Positions 43,645 to 53,650 of a stretch of 64,000 nt of DNA are shown here, piece after piece. Position 1 is the stretch's first letter. Each line of letters begins with the position of its first letter. Position numbers and translations under genes: made by a program. The DNA is taken from assembly GCF_005222785.1 (NCBI RefSeq), contig NZ_STGH01000001.1, positions 1,178,001 through 1,242,000 on the forward strand. Direction: 5' to 3'. This stretch comes from Rhodobacter sp. SY28-1. Its GTDB lineage: Bacteria; Pseudomonadota; Alphaproteobacteria; Rhodobacterales; Rhodobacteraceae. Under the pieces are notes generated by a model, which saw only the letters and a list, made by a program, of their open reading frames with translations, was not told the origin of the DNA and ran no database searches.

Positions 43645-43806
43645 CGCGAGTGCGACCGCGGACAGGAAGGTCTTGGCAGGCCGGGCGGTCTCAAGCCGAT
43701 TGATGGGTCCTGACCCGGAGAGGTGGCGCTCTGTCGGAAAGTGGTTGTGGACCGAGGCATTTACTGAGGCGACCTTCCCTAACGTTCTCCTGCGCAGGAA
43801 CCGCAA
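43645..43806 (-). pseudogene. Fossil of an IS6-family transposase C-terminus
   Basis: On the minus strand the sequence reads MRFLRRRTLGKVASVNASVH, followed by NHFPTERHL. It resembles the conserved C-terminal end of IS6-family DDE transposases (pattern ASVHxxVHNHF..ERHL), from memory of the family. The following residues only loosely match the expected RRSAALAEW end. No terminal repeats or upstream transposase part remain. Confidence 0.55.
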
Positions 43807-43874
43807 TATCGCCCATTCGCGTCGACCGCCCTGGGTGGCAGCACGGCAAGTTCTTCCGCCAACACCCCCTGCGC

Positions 43875-44294
43875 TCAGGTCAAGCGGGCCAGCAACGCCT
43901 TCAGAATGGCCTGTTCCTCGGGCGACAGGGGGTCCAGAGTGTCCGCAGACACCTTCAGCGCGGTCGACGAGCGCGCCGCAAAAAGCGTCGCTCCGGCATC
44001 GGTCAGGCTGACGGTCAGGCGGCGGCGGTCGTCCGGGTCGGCCGCGGTGGCGACAAACCCCAGCCTTGCCAGTCTGTCCACGACGCCCTTGATCGTCGCT
44101 GCATCCATTGCCGTGGCTCTGCCAAGGTGATTTTGCGACTGCGGCCCGGATTCCATCAGCCTGGCAAGAACCGCGAACTGCGTTGTGGTCACCTCGGGGA
44201 TCGCGGCGGCGAAGATCGCCAGATGTCGCTGCGTCACCCGTCGCAGGACAAAGCCGATCTGGTCATCAAGGATATAAGGCTCTGCCCTATTCAT
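43875..44294 (-). CDS. MarR-family transcriptional regulator
   Basis: The 139-residue winged-helix protein has the MarR layout: N-terminal dimer helix DDQIGFVLRRVTQRHLAIFA, recognition region TAMDAATIKGVVDRLARLGF and wing RDxRR-like DPDDRRRLTVSLTDAG. It diverges from the Mo-hydroxylase operon, with an inverted repeat in the shared 100-base promoter region. It is probably a repressor relieved by the substrate of that operon. Confidence 0.9.
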   Translation of the reverse strand: MNRAEPYILDDQIGFVLRRVTQRHLAIFAAAIPEVTTTQFAVLARLMESGPQSQNHLGRATAMDAATIKGVVDRLARLGFVATAADPDDRRRLTVSLTDAGATLFAARSSTALKVSADTLDPLSPEEQAILKALLARLT

Positions 44295-44326
44295 CCAAGT
44301 TCGATACGCGCTGTGATCCGGCTAAG

Positions 44327-44365
44327 CAAGATTGTTGACTGGCGCAAGACTTGGTCGCAATCTTG
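44327..44365. promoter_or_regulatory. Inverted repeat in the marR / catabolic operon promoter region
   Basis: CAAGATTG (44327-44334) and CAATCTTG (44358-44365) are perfect 8-base inverted arms 23 bases apart, between the divergent start codons at 44294 and 44395. TATACA at 44370-44375 could be a -10 element for the plus strand. The arms are the best candidate for MarR binding, although the spacing is long for a single dimer site. Confidence 0.5.
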
Positions 44366-44394
44366 TTTCTATACAAATGAATTCAGGGCCAGTG

Positions 44395-45222
44395 ATGACT
44401 GACTATGCCCGCCCCGAGACGATGACGGAAGCACTGCGCCTGATGGCCGGGGGCAACTGGCGCGTGTTGGCGGGCGGCACGGATCTTTACCCCGGAGCGG
44501 GCTCCAGACTTGCGGGGCCTCTGCTGGATGTGACGGCAATTCCCGGTTTCTCCGGGATCTCGCAGGGCGGTGGCCTGCGGATCGGTGCCGCCACACCCTG
44601 GTCGGTGATTGCTGCAGCTGATTTGCCCCGTGCCTGCGATGCGCTGCAGCAGGCTGCCCTTCAGGTTGGCGGACGGCAGATCCAGAATGCCGGCACAGTT
44701 GGCGGCAACCTTTGCAACGCTTCGCCCGCTGCCGATGGGGTGCCGCCGCTTCTGGCCCTGGATGCCGAAGTGGAATTGCTTTCGGCAGGCGGAACCCGAC
44801 GGATCGACTTGAAGGATTTTCTGTTGGGACCGCGCAAGATCGCGCTTGAACCTGGCGAGATCCTGGCCGCCATCCTGATCCCCGACAGTGCCTTACGCGG
44901 GCGGTCGGCGTTTCTGAAGCTTGGCGCGCGAACACATCTTGTCATATCGATTGCGATGGTCGCGGCGCGGTTGGAGATCGAACGCGGATACGTGTCCGAG
45001 GCCGCGGTTGCGGTTGGGTCCTGTTCGGCGGTTGCGGTCAGGTTGCCATTGGTCGAAACAGCGCTGCGCGGAAGCGCCGTGGCTGAAGCGGTTGGCAAGG
45101 TTTCCGCGCCCGACGTGCAGGAAGCGCTTGCCCCAATCGACGACGTCCGCGCGACCTCGGCTTACCGACGCGAAGCCGCCGTGGAACTGGTCCGCCGTGC
45201 TGTGGCCGAGGCGCTGGCATGA
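44395..45222 (+). CDS. FAD-binding subunit of a molybdenum hydroxylase (CoxM/NdhF type)
   Basis: The 275-residue subunit starts at ATG 44395 after CAGGGCCAGTG; an upstream ATG at 44377 is possible. FAD motifs [11 protein letters not shown] near residue 25 and [18 protein letters not shown] near 100 match the xanthine-dehydrogenase FAD family. The C-terminal CO dehydrogenase flavoprotein domain follows from about 170. It passes electrons between the [2Fe-2S] centres of its partner and an acceptor. The stop overlaps the next start (ATGA). Confidence 0.9.
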   Translation: MTDYARPETMTEALRLMAGGNWRVLAGGTDLYPGAGSRLAGPLLDVTAIPGFSGISQGGGLRIGAATPWSVIAAADLPRACDALQQAALQVGGRQIQNAGTVGGNLCNASPAADGVPPLLALDAEVELLSAGGTRRIDLKDFLLGPRKIALEPGEILAAILIPDSALRGRSAFLKLGARTHLVISIAMVAARLEIERGYVSEAAVAVGSCSAVAVRLPLVETALRGSAVAEAVGKVSAPDVQEALAPIDDVRATSAYRREAAVELVRRAVAEALA

Positions 45223-47936
45223 TTGCCTTTACGCTGAATGATGTACGCGTGACGGTGGACGCCCCACCGACCGAACGCTTGTCGGAAACCCTGCGCGAGC
45301 GACTGGGCAAGACCGGCACGAAAGTCGGCTGCGACGCGGGGGATTGCGGGGCCTGTACCGTGCTCTTGGACGGCGAAGCGGTCTGCGCTTGCCTGACCCC
45401 GGCCGCCCGCGTCGCGGGACGGAATGTGACGACCGTCGAGGCGGCGACACCTGACCTTGATCGCTTGCGCTCCAGTTTTCTGGCGCACGGAGCGGCGCAA
45501 TGCGGAATATGCACGCCCGGAATGCTGATGACGGCGGCCGAATTGCTTAAGCGGAGCCCACAGCCTTCGGCGTCAGAGGTCGAGACCGCGCTTGGCGGCG
45601 TTCTTTGCCGCTGCACGGGGTATCGCAGCATCATCGCCGCGGTCGTTGCAGCAGGACAAGCCGCGGACACTGCGGTGTCGGATGGCGGAGTTGGGGCGTC
45701 TGTCCAGCGTCTGGATGGCGCCGCCAAGGTTGCCGGTGACAGTTTTGGCGCCGACGACTGGCCCGTGGGCGTGCTGGTCGTGAAAGCCGTGCGCTCTCCG
45801 CATGCTCACGCGGCCTTCCAGATCGGCGCGCTTGAGGCGTTTCGCAGCCGCCCCGGCGTCGCGGGGATCTTCACTGTGGACGACATCCCGGGCCGCAATG
45901 CGTTTTCCGTCATCCCGCCCTTTGCCGACCAGCCCGCGATTGCGGCATCCCCCGCGCGGTTCCGCGGGGAGTGCGTGGCTTTGGTCGCGTTCGAGCCTGG
46001 CGCCGATCCTGACCTGTCGGGATTTCCGATCCGTTGGGACCCTCTGCCAGAAGTGACAACGCCGGAAGAAGCTGAACGGGCGAAACCGCTGCATCCGGGT
46101 CGCCCCGGCAACCTTCTGATCGAAGGGCGAGTGACAAAGGGGGACGCGGCCGCCGCGCTTGAAACCAGCGCGCATGTCGTCGAAGGGCAGATGACCACGG
46201 CCTTCGTCGAACACGCCTATATCGAACCCGAAGCAGGTTCTGCATGGATGGAGGGCGACACGCTTGTCATCCGGGCCTGCACGCAAGCGCCCGCAATGGA
46301 CCGCGAAGACACGGCCGCAATCCTTGGCCTGCCGATGGAACGGGTCAGGATCATCCCTTCGGCGGTCGGTGGCGGGTTCGGGTCCAAGCTCGACATTTCC
46401 CTGCAGCCGCTGATTGGGCTCGTGACACTGAAGACCGGCCGACCCTGCCGCATGGTCTATTCGCGCCAGGAGAGCATGACCTCGACCACCAAGCGGCATC
46501 CTGCGGAAATGCGCGGGCGTATTGGCTGCGACAGCAGGGGGCGGATCACAGGTGTTGAGTTCGAAGGCCGTTTCAACACCGGGGCCTATTCCAGCTGGGG
46601 GCCGACGGTCGCAAACCGTGTGCCCGTCCATGTGTCGGGTCCCTATCTGACACCGAACATCACAGCCAGGGCGCGGGCGATCCATACCCATGGACCTGTA
46701 TCGGGGGCCTTCCGGGGGTTTGGCGTTCCGCAAGGGGCGCTCTGGCAAGAGACGCTGTATGATCGTCTGGCCGAGAAGGCCGGTCTGGATCGGCTTGAGT
46801 TCCGCATCCTGAACGCACTGCGCGATGGCGATGTCACGGCAACCGGACAGAGCTTGCGGGCGACCGGGATTCACGACTGCCTGACGGCGCTGCGCCCGCA
46901 CTGGACACGCGCCTTGGCCGAGGCCGGTCCGGGGCGCGGGGTCGGCGTCGCATCGTGCTGGTATGGCTGCGGCAACACGGCGCTGCCCAACCCCTCGACG
47001 ATCCGCATCGGGATTTCGCATCAGGGCGAGGTGGTCCTGCATCAGGGCGCGACGGATATCGGACAGGGGTCAAACACCGTCATCGCCCAGATTGCCGCCG
47101 AAGCCCTGGGGCTGCCGCTGTCGAATTTTCGCCTGGTCGGGCCCGATACCGCGCTGACCCCCGATGCGGGAAAGTCATCGGCCAGTCGGCAGACCTATGT
47201 CACAGGCCGGGCAGCCAAGGCCGCAGCAGAAGGCTTGCGCGCCGCGATCCTGCGCCGGGCGAATGCAGGTCAGGGGGCCGTGTTGTCGCTAGAAGGGTCC
47301 TCGCTGCTTGTTCGCACGGGCGCGACGTCCAACCGGCTTGACCTTGCCACCCTGCCGCCTAATCCCCACGGCCTCGCCCTGTCGGCCGAGGCAACCTACG
47401 ATCCGCCGACCACACCGCTTGACGCCAACGGTCAGGGCGCGCCCTACGCGGTCTACGGCTATGGCGCGCAGATGGTCGAACTGGAAGTCGATCAGGCACT
47501 GGGAACCGTCCGCCTGTTGAAGATCACCGCTGTGCATGACCTGGGCCGGGCGATCAATCCGATGCTGGCTCGTGGCCAGATCGAGGGCGGCATCGCGCAG
47601 GGCATCGGCCTTGCCTTGATGGAAGAATATCTGCCTCACCGGACAGAGAACCTGCACGACTACCTGATCCCGACCTTCGGCGATGTGCCACCCATCGAAA
47701 GCATTCTGGTCGAAGTGCCCGATCCCGAAGGTCCGTTCGGCGCCAAGGGCCTGGGTGAGCATGTGCTGATCCCGACCGCCCCCGCGATCCTGAATGCGAT
47801 CCGCCATGCGACGGGCGTGGAGATCACCCAAGTCCCCGCGCTACCGCACCGACTGCGCGCGGCAATTGATGCGCAATCCTCTGTCCCCAACTATACTCGG
47901 GGTCTTGAGGGTGATCCCCAAAAGGTGGCCCGATGA
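45219..47936 (+). CDS. Fused [2Fe-2S]/molybdopterin hydroxylase (xanthine dehydrogenase family)
   Basis: The 905-residue protein joins two usually separate subunits. Residues 1-150 are the iron-sulfur part: C38, C43, C46 and C58 for the plant-type cluster, and C95, C98, C130 and C132 for the second. From about 165 on comes the molybdopterin part, with [10 protein letters not shown] near 495, [20 protein letters not shown] near 610 and the active-site glutamate loop GAKGLGEHV near 845. The size and order recall single-chain aldehyde oxidoreductase of Desulfovibrio, but here an FAD subunit is encoded upstream. It likely hydroxylates an N-heterocycle or oxidises an aldehyde; the substrate is unknown. 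Confidence 0.9.
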   Translation: MIAFTLNDVRVTVDAPPTERLSETLRERLGKTGTKVGCDAGDCGACTVLLDGEAVCACLTPAARVAGRNVTTVEAATPDLDRLRSSFLAHGAAQCGICTPGMLMTAAELLKRSPQPSASEVETALGGVLCRCTGYRSIIAAVVAAGQAADTAVSDGGVGASVQRLDGAAKVAGDSFGADDWPVGVLVVKAVRSPHAHAAFQIGALEAFRSRPGVAGIFTVDDIPGRNAFSVIPPFADQPAIAASPARFRGECVALVAFEPGADPDLSGFPIRWDPLPEVTTPEEAERAKPLHPGRPGNLLIEGRVTKGDAAAALETSAHVVEGQMTTAFVEHAYIEPEAGSAWMEGDTLVIRACTQAPAMDREDTAAILGLPMERVRIIPSAVGGGFGSKLDISLQPLIGLVTLKTGRPCRMVYSRQESMTSTTKRHPAEMRGRIGCDSRGRITGVEFEGRFNTGAYSSWGPTVANRVPVHVSGPYLTPNITARARAIHTHGPVSGAFRGFGVPQGALWQETLYDRLAEKAGLDRLEFRILNALRDGDVTATGQSLRATGIHDCLTALRPHWTRALAEAGPGRGVGVASCWYGCGNTALPNPSTIRIGISHQGEVVLHQGATDIGQGSNTVIAQIAAEALGLPLSNFRLVGPDTALTPDAGKSSASRQTYVTGRAAKAAAEGLRAAILRRANAGQGAVLSLEGSSLLVRTGATSNRLDLATLPPNPHGLALSAEATYDPPTTPLDANGQGAPYAVYGYGAQMVELEVDQALGTVRLLKITAVHDLGRAINPMLARGQIEGGIAQGIGLALMEEYLPHRTENLHDYLIPTFGDVPPIESILVEVPDPEGPFGAKGLGEHVLIPTAPAILNAIRHATGVEITQVPALPHRLRAAIDAQSSVPNYTRGLEGDPQKVAR

Positions 47937-49366
47937 CCGAGGCGCAGGAAAAGATCCGATGCGATGCCTGCCCGGTGATGTGCTACATCGCGCCCGGACA
48001 GACCGGGGCATGCGACCGCTATGCCAACGAGGGCGGGCGGATCGTGCGAACCGATCCGGTTGTGATGCTGTCGCATGCGGTCGAGGCCGGGGGGTGGGTA
48101 GTCCCCTTTGCCGTGCGGGACTGGGACGGATCGCCCGTGCCCGCCGATGCCTTTGTGACCGGGATCGGCTCCGGTACAACCTATCCAGACTACAAGCCTG
48201 CGCCCTTCATCGTGTCTTCACATGTAGATGGCGCGGATATGGTCACGGTCGTGACAGAGGCGATCTTTTCCTACTGCGGGGTCAAGGTGAAGATCGACAC
48301 CGACCGCTTCCTGGGTCCCGAAGGCGCGGTGGTCCGGGTTGAAGGAGAGCCGGTCGGCCATGTGACCACCGCAGAGTACGGCTCGCAAATGCTGTCGCTT
48401 GGCGGGGTCCATCACCTGACTGGCGGTGGCAAGGCGGAAGGCAGGATCACTTGCGCCGCCATGCTGGCGCTTTGCAACGGCGAAGCGGTCGAGATGGAGA
48501 TCGAAGGCGGAAGCCGCGTCACGGTCCAGGCGGGCAGGGCGCCCATCGTGGATGGGGTGCAGGAACGCCGGATGCGGGTCGGCTGCGGCTCGGCCACGAT
48601 CGGCATGTTCGCCGTGCAGTGGCAGGGGCTGGTGGACGAAGTGGTGGTGGTCGATGACCACATCACCGGCGTGGTCAGCGAGCATCAGGCCGGAAAGGTC
48701 ATCGGCTGGGAGCCGACCGGGATCAAGATCAAGGGTCACCGGTCCACACCGGGCCGCTACTTCCGGGTCTCGGAGCCTGGGCAGGGTTGGGGCGGAACCC
48801 GGCTGACAGACCCGCTGGAGATCCTTGGCGACTGGAACCCCAAGAAGGGCGCGCGGCCGGGCTTGCGTTTGCTGATGGTGTCCACGACGGGCGAGGAGTT
48901 TGCTTACTATGTGCTGGACGCGGGCTTGCATCCGGTGCGGCAACCCTTGCCCGACAGCCTGCGGAAGTCGGTCGATCTCATTGCGGAGAATTGCGAGCCA
49001 TCGCTTTGCACGGTCCTCTTCATGGGGGGTGCGGGGGGCAGTCTGCGGGCTGGGGTGACCAAGAACCCGGTGCGTCTCACACAGTCGGTGCAGGGACGGG
49101 TTACACGCCTGACCAGCGGCGGGGCCGAGACGTACGTCTGGCCCGGTGGCGGCATCACCTTCATGGTGGACGTGACGCGCCTGCCGAAAGGTGCCTTCGG
49201 CTATGTGCCGACCCCGGCGCTTGTTGCGCCCCTGGAGTTCACCTTGCCGCGTGATGCCTACCTGGCGATGGGCGGGCACGAAGACAGCATCCGCACGCTC
49301 GTCCAGTCAGTGATCGAGGGTGGCGAGTACCCGACTAGTGCAAGGGTCGAACCATGGCCCGAATGA
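47933..49366 (+). CDS. 6-hydroxynicotinate reductase-like iron-sulfur protein
   Basis: The 477-residue protein has an N-terminal cysteine set C10-x2-C13-x3-C17-x9-C27 ([20 protein letters not shown]), suited to a [4Fe-4S] cluster. The rest matches, from memory, proteins annotated as 6-hydroxynicotinate reductase, named after the Eubacterium barkeri enzyme that reduces 6-hydroxynicotinate to the tetrahydro-6-oxo form. No flavin motif is evident. It overlaps the Mo-hydroxylase gene (ATGA), so it probably acts on that enzyme's product. The actual reaction here is not established. Confidence 0.72.
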   Translation: MTEAQEKIRCDACPVMCYIAPGQTGACDRYANEGGRIVRTDPVVMLSHAVEAGGWVVPFAVRDWDGSPVPADAFVTGIGSGTTYPDYKPAPFIVSSHVDGADMVTVVTEAIFSYCGVKVKIDTDRFLGPEGAVVRVEGEPVGHVTTAEYGSQMLSLGGVHHLTGGGKAEGRITCAAMLALCNGEAVEMEIEGGSRVTVQAGRAPIVDGVQERRMRVGCGSATIGMFAVQWQGLVDEVVVVDDHITGVVSEHQAGKVIGWEPTGIKIKGHRSTPGRYFRVSEPGQGWGGTRLTDPLEILGDWNPKKGARPGLRLLMVSTTGEEFAYYVLDAGLHPVRQPLPDSLRKSVDLIAENCEPSLCTVLFMGGAGGSLRAGVTKNPVRLTQSVQGRVTRLTSGGAETYVWPGGGITFMVDVTRLPKGAFGYVPTPALVAPLEFTLPRDAYLAMGGHEDSIRTLVQSVIEGGEYPTSARVEPWPE

Positions 49367-50307
49367 GCAGCGTCCGTGAAAGCGGGCGGCCCGACTGGCG
49401 CCCACAACCGCCTGCCAATTTGCCGCGTACCGCTTTGGCCAAAGAGCCTTTGCCGGGGAAAGGCGGCGGCGCCTATCCCGGAAGTACCGCAATTGCGGCC
49501 CTCCTTCCCGGGGGTCGGCTGCATTTGCAGCACGGTCCGATCGACATCGTGGCCGAAGCCTTTGGCGAGGTGTCTGCCGTGCGGGCGGGATACGCACGGG
49601 CCGCCGCGCGCTTTGCGACCGTGCTTGAGGAACTGGTGGCCGAGCTTCCCGCCTTGCGCACCGATGGCGCCGGGGTCGAAGGCGCGATCGCCCGGAGCAT
49701 GACCGCTGCGGTTGCCCCGTTCCGGCCCGCATTCATCACCCCGATGGCTGCAGTCGCGGGGGCTGTGGCCGAGCATGTCCTGGCCGCACTTGTCGGAACG
49801 GGGATCACGCGGGCCTATGCGAACAACGGCGGCGACATCGCGGTCTGGCTTGACCGAGATGAAAGCCTGACCTGCGCGCTGGCGGTGACCGGCGGGATAG
49901 ACCGGGTGACGCTGCGCGGCAGAGATCCGGTTCGGGGCATTGCGACCTCGGGTTGGCGTGGGCGGAGTTTTTCGCTTGGCGTCGCCGATGCGGTGACGGT
50001 GCTCGCGCGGACGGCGGCGATGGCCGACGCCGCCGCGACGATGATCGCGAATGCGGTGGATCTTGACCATCCGGGAATCGTGCGGCGTCCGGCGCGGGAC
50101 CTGCAATTGGACAGCGATCTTGGCGACCGGCTGGTGACAGTCGAAGTACCGGCGTTCTCTGCTCAGGACAGGGCGCGGGCGCTTGATGCGGGACTTGCCG
50201 CCGCGGAAGCGTTCCGGGCGCGCGGCTTGATTGAAGGGGCCGCACTTTTCTTGCAGGGTGAAACCAGGGTGAGTGGGATTTCCTCTTTGGAGGTGACGGG
50301 TGGCTGA
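49354..50307 (+). CDS. UPF0280 family protein
   Basis: The 317-residue protein belongs to UPF0280, related to ApbE-type flavin transferases. The segments GPIDIVAEAFGEVSAVRAGY, FITPMAAVAGAVAEHVLAAL, YANNGGDIAVWL and GRSFSLGVADAVTVLARTAA are typical. AAGGG lies seven bases before ATG 49354, favouring it over ATG 49363. UPF0280 genes often neighbour the reductase-like gene (from memory). It could attach or handle a flavin cofactor for that enzyme; this is inference. Confidence 0.82.
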   Translation: MARMSSVRESGRPDWRPQPPANLPRTALAKEPLPGKGGGAYPGSTAIAALLPGGRLHLQHGPIDIVAEAFGEVSAVRAGYARAAARFATVLEELVAELPALRTDGAGVEGAIARSMTAAVAPFRPAFITPMAAVAGAVAEHVLAALVGTGITRAYANNGGDIAVWLDRDESLTCALAVTGGIDRVTLRGRDPVRGIATSGWRGRSFSLGVADAVTVLARTAAMADAAATMIANAVDLDHPGIVRRPARDLQLDSDLGDRLVTVEVPAFSAQDRARALDAGLAAAEAFRARGLIEGAALFLQGETRVSGISSLEVTGG

Positions 50308-50881
50308 ATTCGCGGTGCGCAAGATATTGCTGCAGATCGAGGAGATCCGGCACGAGGGCGGGCCGGTCGCAGAGCCTCCGCCGGTTCGGGGCGCGATTTA
50401 TGCGATCTGCGCCAACCCGTTTGCGGGACGCTATGTGCCCGACCTGCAGTTCGCAATGGAAACGCTGAAGCCGCTTGCGCTGGACCTGACCGATCGGCTC
50501 GTGGCCGCATTGGGCGGGCGGACGGGCATCGATGCCTACGGCAAGGGTGCGATCGTTGGCGAAGCCGGTGAAAGCGAACACGGGGCGCTCTGGCACGTCG
50601 CGGGCGGCTACGGCATGCGCGAGCGGCTTGGCGAGTGTCGCGCGATCGTGCCTAGTGCGATGAAAGTCGCGGGCATGGGCGCGACGCTGGACATTCCGCT
50701 GGGGCATCTGAACGCGGCCTATGTCCGGTCGCGTTTTGACGTTATCACGGTCACCTGCCCTGATGGCCCGCGCAGTCATGAGGTTCTCTTTGCGCTTGCA
50801 ATGGCGCGCGGGGGACGCGTCCATTCGCGCATGGGCGGTCTGGAGATCGACCAGGTGAAGGGGGAGGATGGGTTGCGGTGA
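50300..50881 (+). CDS. DUF1185 (amino-acid synthesis) family protein
   Basis: The 193-residue protein matches PF06684. It has a GTG start with GGAGG six bases upstream, and YAICANPFAGRYVPDLQFAM, DAYGKGAIVGEAGESEHGAL, AMKVAGMGATLDIPLGHLNA and VITVTCPDGPRSHEVLFALA in order. Structures of this family show a chorismate-mutase-like trimeric fold, and a role in amino-acid or amide chemistry has been suggested; no reaction is proven. It overlaps the UPF0280 gene and the membrane-protein gene, so it belongs to the same pathway. Confidence 0.85.
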   Translation: MAEFAVRKILLQIEEIRHEGGPVAEPPPVRGAIYAICANPFAGRYVPDLQFAMETLKPLALDLTDRLVAALGGRTGIDAYGKGAIVGEAGESEHGALWHVAGGYGMRERLGECRAIVPSAMKVAGMGATLDIPLGHLNAAYVRSRFDVITVTCPDGPRSHEVLFALAMARGGRVHSRMGGLEIDQVKGEDGLR

Positions 50882-52284
50882 GGGTCAGACCGGGCGCAGA
50901 CCGCAAGGGGGGCTTCTGCCGGGGATTCGGCAGGCGTCTTGGTCTTGCGGGCGTCGCGGCAGTTCTAGTTCCGGGGGTGGGCTTTGCCTGCGCCCTGCCG
51001 CCATCGGTGATCCTGACGCTGCCCACGGGTCATTACATCACCGCCGCCGCACTGACCGTTGCGCTGACGGCAGTCCTTGGGGCCATGGTCCACCTGATGC
51101 CTGCAATGGAGGAGCGGCTTGTCTGGGAAAGACCGGTCATCCTGCCCGATACCGTGACCTCCTATCTGGCCTTTCTCGTCTTCCTCGGCCTGATCTTCGT
51201 CGGTTTCTTCGGCGAGCGGGACCCGATGCACAACCTGATGACGCTGGTCTTCTGGACCGGCGTGTGGATCGCGGTGCCGTTGGCCTCAATGCTCATCGGC
51301 AATGTCTGGCGGTCAATAAATCCGTGGATTGCGCCGGTCCGGATTGCCCGGTCGCTGTTGGGTCGAACCGGTCCCATCGGGCTGTCGCGTCTTGGTCACT
51401 GGCCTGCGGTCATCGGCTATGCCGGGTTCGCCTGGTTTCAACTCGTCTCGCTCTATCCCGACGACCCGGCAGTTCTTGCCTCGGTGGCTCTGGGCTATTG
51501 GCTGGTGATCTTTGTGCTGGCTACGCTGGAGGGTGAGGAGTGGCTGGAGAAGGGCGAGTTCCTGACGCTGCTCTTTTCCCTCATCGCCAAAGTCTCTCCG
51601 CTCTGGCTTCAGGTCAGCGGTCGCCGTGCCCGGCTGATGGGCGGATGGCCAGGCACCCAGGTGCTTCGGATGCCACCACTGACGGTGTCCGCGATGGTCT
51701 TTGTCAGCCTTGCACTGGCCAGCCTGACCTTTGACGGGCTGATGGAGACGTTCTGGTGGCAGGCGCTGATCGGACAAAACCCGTTGGAGCCGACGGGACG
51801 CAGTGCGGTGATGGGGATCAACACGGTGGGGTTGCTGGCGGTCTGGGTGCTGACGCTGGCCTTGATCTTGGGTGCGATCGTGCTGGGACGTGGCATCGGG
51901 GGCGGGTTTGCCTCCGGGCCGGTCATGCTGTCGTTTCTTGCGATTGCAGCCGGCTACCATGCCGCGCATTACCTGGTGATGTTGCTGACGGCGGGCCAGT
52001 ACACGCTGGCTGCCTTGAACGACCCGCTGTTCACCGGCGAAAGCTTCCTGGGTCTGCCGCCCTACTACGTCTCGTTCGGCTTCCTGACCGACCCCCGGGT
52101 GATGCCGATGATCTACGGAACACAGTTTGCGGCGATCCTCGGCGCGCATCTGTTGGCCGTGGTGCTGGTGCTGAAACTGGCAGGCCGCGACGCAAGGCCC
52201 GTCGCACACTTGCCGATGACCGTGTTGATGGTCGCCTATACCGTTCTGGGCCTTTGGCTGCTGTCTACCGCCAGGACCGGCTGA
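50878..52284 (+). CDS. Polytopic membrane protein of the N-heterocycle locus
   Basis: The 468-residue protein has a GTG start overlapping the DUF1185 stop (GTGA), an N-terminal signal-like helix near 20-38 and about ten further hydrophobic segments. Motifs include SMLIGNVWRSINPWIAPVRI near residue 138, SRLGHWPAVIGYAGFAWFQL, ASLTFDGLMETFWW and YHAAHYLVMLLTAGQY. It resembles, from memory, actinobacterial membrane proteins that carry the label fenitrothion hydrolase, a label of doubtful value. It could be a transporter or a membrane enzyme of this pathway. Confidence 0.7.
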   Translation: MRVRPGADRKGGFCRGFGRRLGLAGVAAVLVPGVGFACALPPSVILTLPTGHYITAAALTVALTAVLGAMVHLMPAMEERLVWERPVILPDTVTSYLAFLVFLGLIFVGFFGERDPMHNLMTLVFWTGVWIAVPLASMLIGNVWRSINPWIAPVRIARSLLGRTGPIGLSRLGHWPAVIGYAGFAWFQLVSLYPDDPAVLASVALGYWLVIFVLATLEGEEWLEKGEFLTLLFSLIAKVSPLWLQVSGRRARLMGGWPGTQVLRMPPLTVSAMVFVSLALASLTFDGLMETFWWQALIGQNPLEPTGRSAVMGINTVGLLAVWVLTLALILGAIVLGRGIGGGFASGPVMLSFLAIAAGYHAAHYLVMLLTAGQYTLAALNDPLFTGESFLGLPPYYVSFGFLTDPRVMPMIYGTQFAAILGAHLLAVVLVLKLAGRDARPVAHLPMTVLMVAYTVLGLWLLSTARTG

Positions 52285-52364
52285 ATGACGGGACTTCTCC
52301 GAGGCCGGCGGGCCTCATGACAATCAAGGGCCCGATACGAGGCCGCAACAGTGGAGCGACGAAC

Positions 52365-53642
52365 ATGACGAGAAACACACTTCTTCATCCGACCCGCCGC
52401 AACTTGCTGCTTACAAGCGGTGCGGGACTTCTGGCAGCGGCGCTGCCCGGGCATGTCGGCGCGCAAGCGGCACCGATCAAGATCGGCTTTCAACTGCACC
52501 GGACCGGCATCGGGGCCAGCTACGGCCGCTGGTACGAGCGCACCGCACAGGCTGCCATCAAACTGATCAATGATGGCGGCGGCATTGGCGGCCGCCCGGT
52601 CGAAATCCTGTTTGAGGATGACGCAACCGATCCCAAGCGCGGCTCGGAAGTCGTTGACAAGCTTACCCAGTCCGATGGCTGTGACGTGGTGATGGGAACG
52701 CTCTTCTCCCATGTGGTCATCGGGTCTGCCCCGCGGGCGGGCGAACTGAAAGTGCCTTATCTCGTCTGCTCGGAAGGCTATCATGTCGCAAGCGGCATGC
52801 TGAACCGCTGGACGCTGCAGCCCGGCATCACCGACGTGCGCAGCCAGATTGCATCGATGGCGCCGTGGGTTTCGGCCAACCTTGGAAAGAAGGTCACGAT
52901 GATCTTCCCGGACTTCGCCTTCGGTCACGACCACCGCGATTTCTTTACCGCCGCGATGGCGGCCCAGGGCGGTGAAGTCATCGCGCAGATCGCGATCCCT
53001 CCGACCGAGACCAGCTTCACTCGATACTTCCCGCAGATACCTGCCGAAACCGAAGTCCTTTACCACGTCATGGTCGGCCCCGCCGTTCTGACCTTCGTCA
53101 AGGAACTGGGCGAGTTCTACGGCTCGGGCGCGAAGCCGCCGTTCTTCGGGTTCATCGACTCCTTGGAAGCGGTTGATACTGCCACTCCGGGTCTGGAATT
53201 CCTGGAAGGTAGCTATTTCTGGGAAGGCCACAACCGGGTGAAACCGGCCGACGCGGGCGAGCATGAGGCCGCCTACCGGGCCGCCGTGGGCGTCGATGAC
53301 AACGGCGCCTCGGTCAGCGATACGGCAGATGTTGCGACCTATTCCCACATGTTTTCCACTTGGGAGACGCTTTTCGCGATCAAGGCTGGCATGGAGGCCT
53401 CTGGGTACACCGGTCCCACTGACCGGCAGAAATTCGTCGAAGCGATGGAAGCGATGGCGGACCTGCCATACGGCATCGAGCGGCCGCAGGGTGCCAAGGT
53501 GTTCAACGGCAAGACCCACCAGGTCTTCGGCACGCAGAACATCTCCCAGGTCCAGGGGGGCAAGCTGATCCGCGTCCACCAGACCAGCATGGCCGATGGC
53601 GCCTATAAGGATGCCGTCGACTATACGACAATGTCCTTCTAG
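52365..53642 (+). CDS. Branched-chain-type ABC transporter substrate-binding protein, N-heterocycle locus
   Basis: The 425-residue protein starts at ATG 52365 (GGAG nine bases upstream); ATG 52318 is an alternative. The Tat-like leader TRRNLLLTSGAGLLAAALPG ends at VGAQA near residue 35. The mature domain APIKIGFQLHRTGIGASYGR is a type-1 periplasmic binding protein, close to urea/amide-type family members (GRPVEILFEDDATDPKRGSE, VVMGTLFSHVVIGSAPRAGE). It opens the importer part of the operon and is followed by a perfect hairpin. Confidence 0.88.
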   Translation: MTRNTLLHPTRRNLLLTSGAGLLAAALPGHVGAQAAPIKIGFQLHRTGIGASYGRWYERTAQAAIKLINDGGGIGGRPVEILFEDDATDPKRGSEVVDKLTQSDGCDVVMGTLFSHVVIGSAPRAGELKVPYLVCSEGYHVASGMLNRWTLQPGITDVRSQIASMAPWVSANLGKKVTMIFPDFAFGHDHRDFFTAAMAAQGGEVIAQIAIPPTETSFTRYFPQIPAETEVLYHVMVGPAVLTFVKELGEFYGSGAKPPFFGFIDSLEAVDTATPGLEFLEGSYFWEGHNRVKPADAGEHEAAYRAAVGVDDNGASVSDTADVATYSHMFSTWETLFAIKAGMEASGYTGPTDRQKFVEAMEAMADLPYGIERPQGAKVFNGKTHQVFGTQNISQVQGGKLIRVHQTSMADGAYKDAVDYTTMSF

Positions 53643-53650
53643 GGCCGAAA

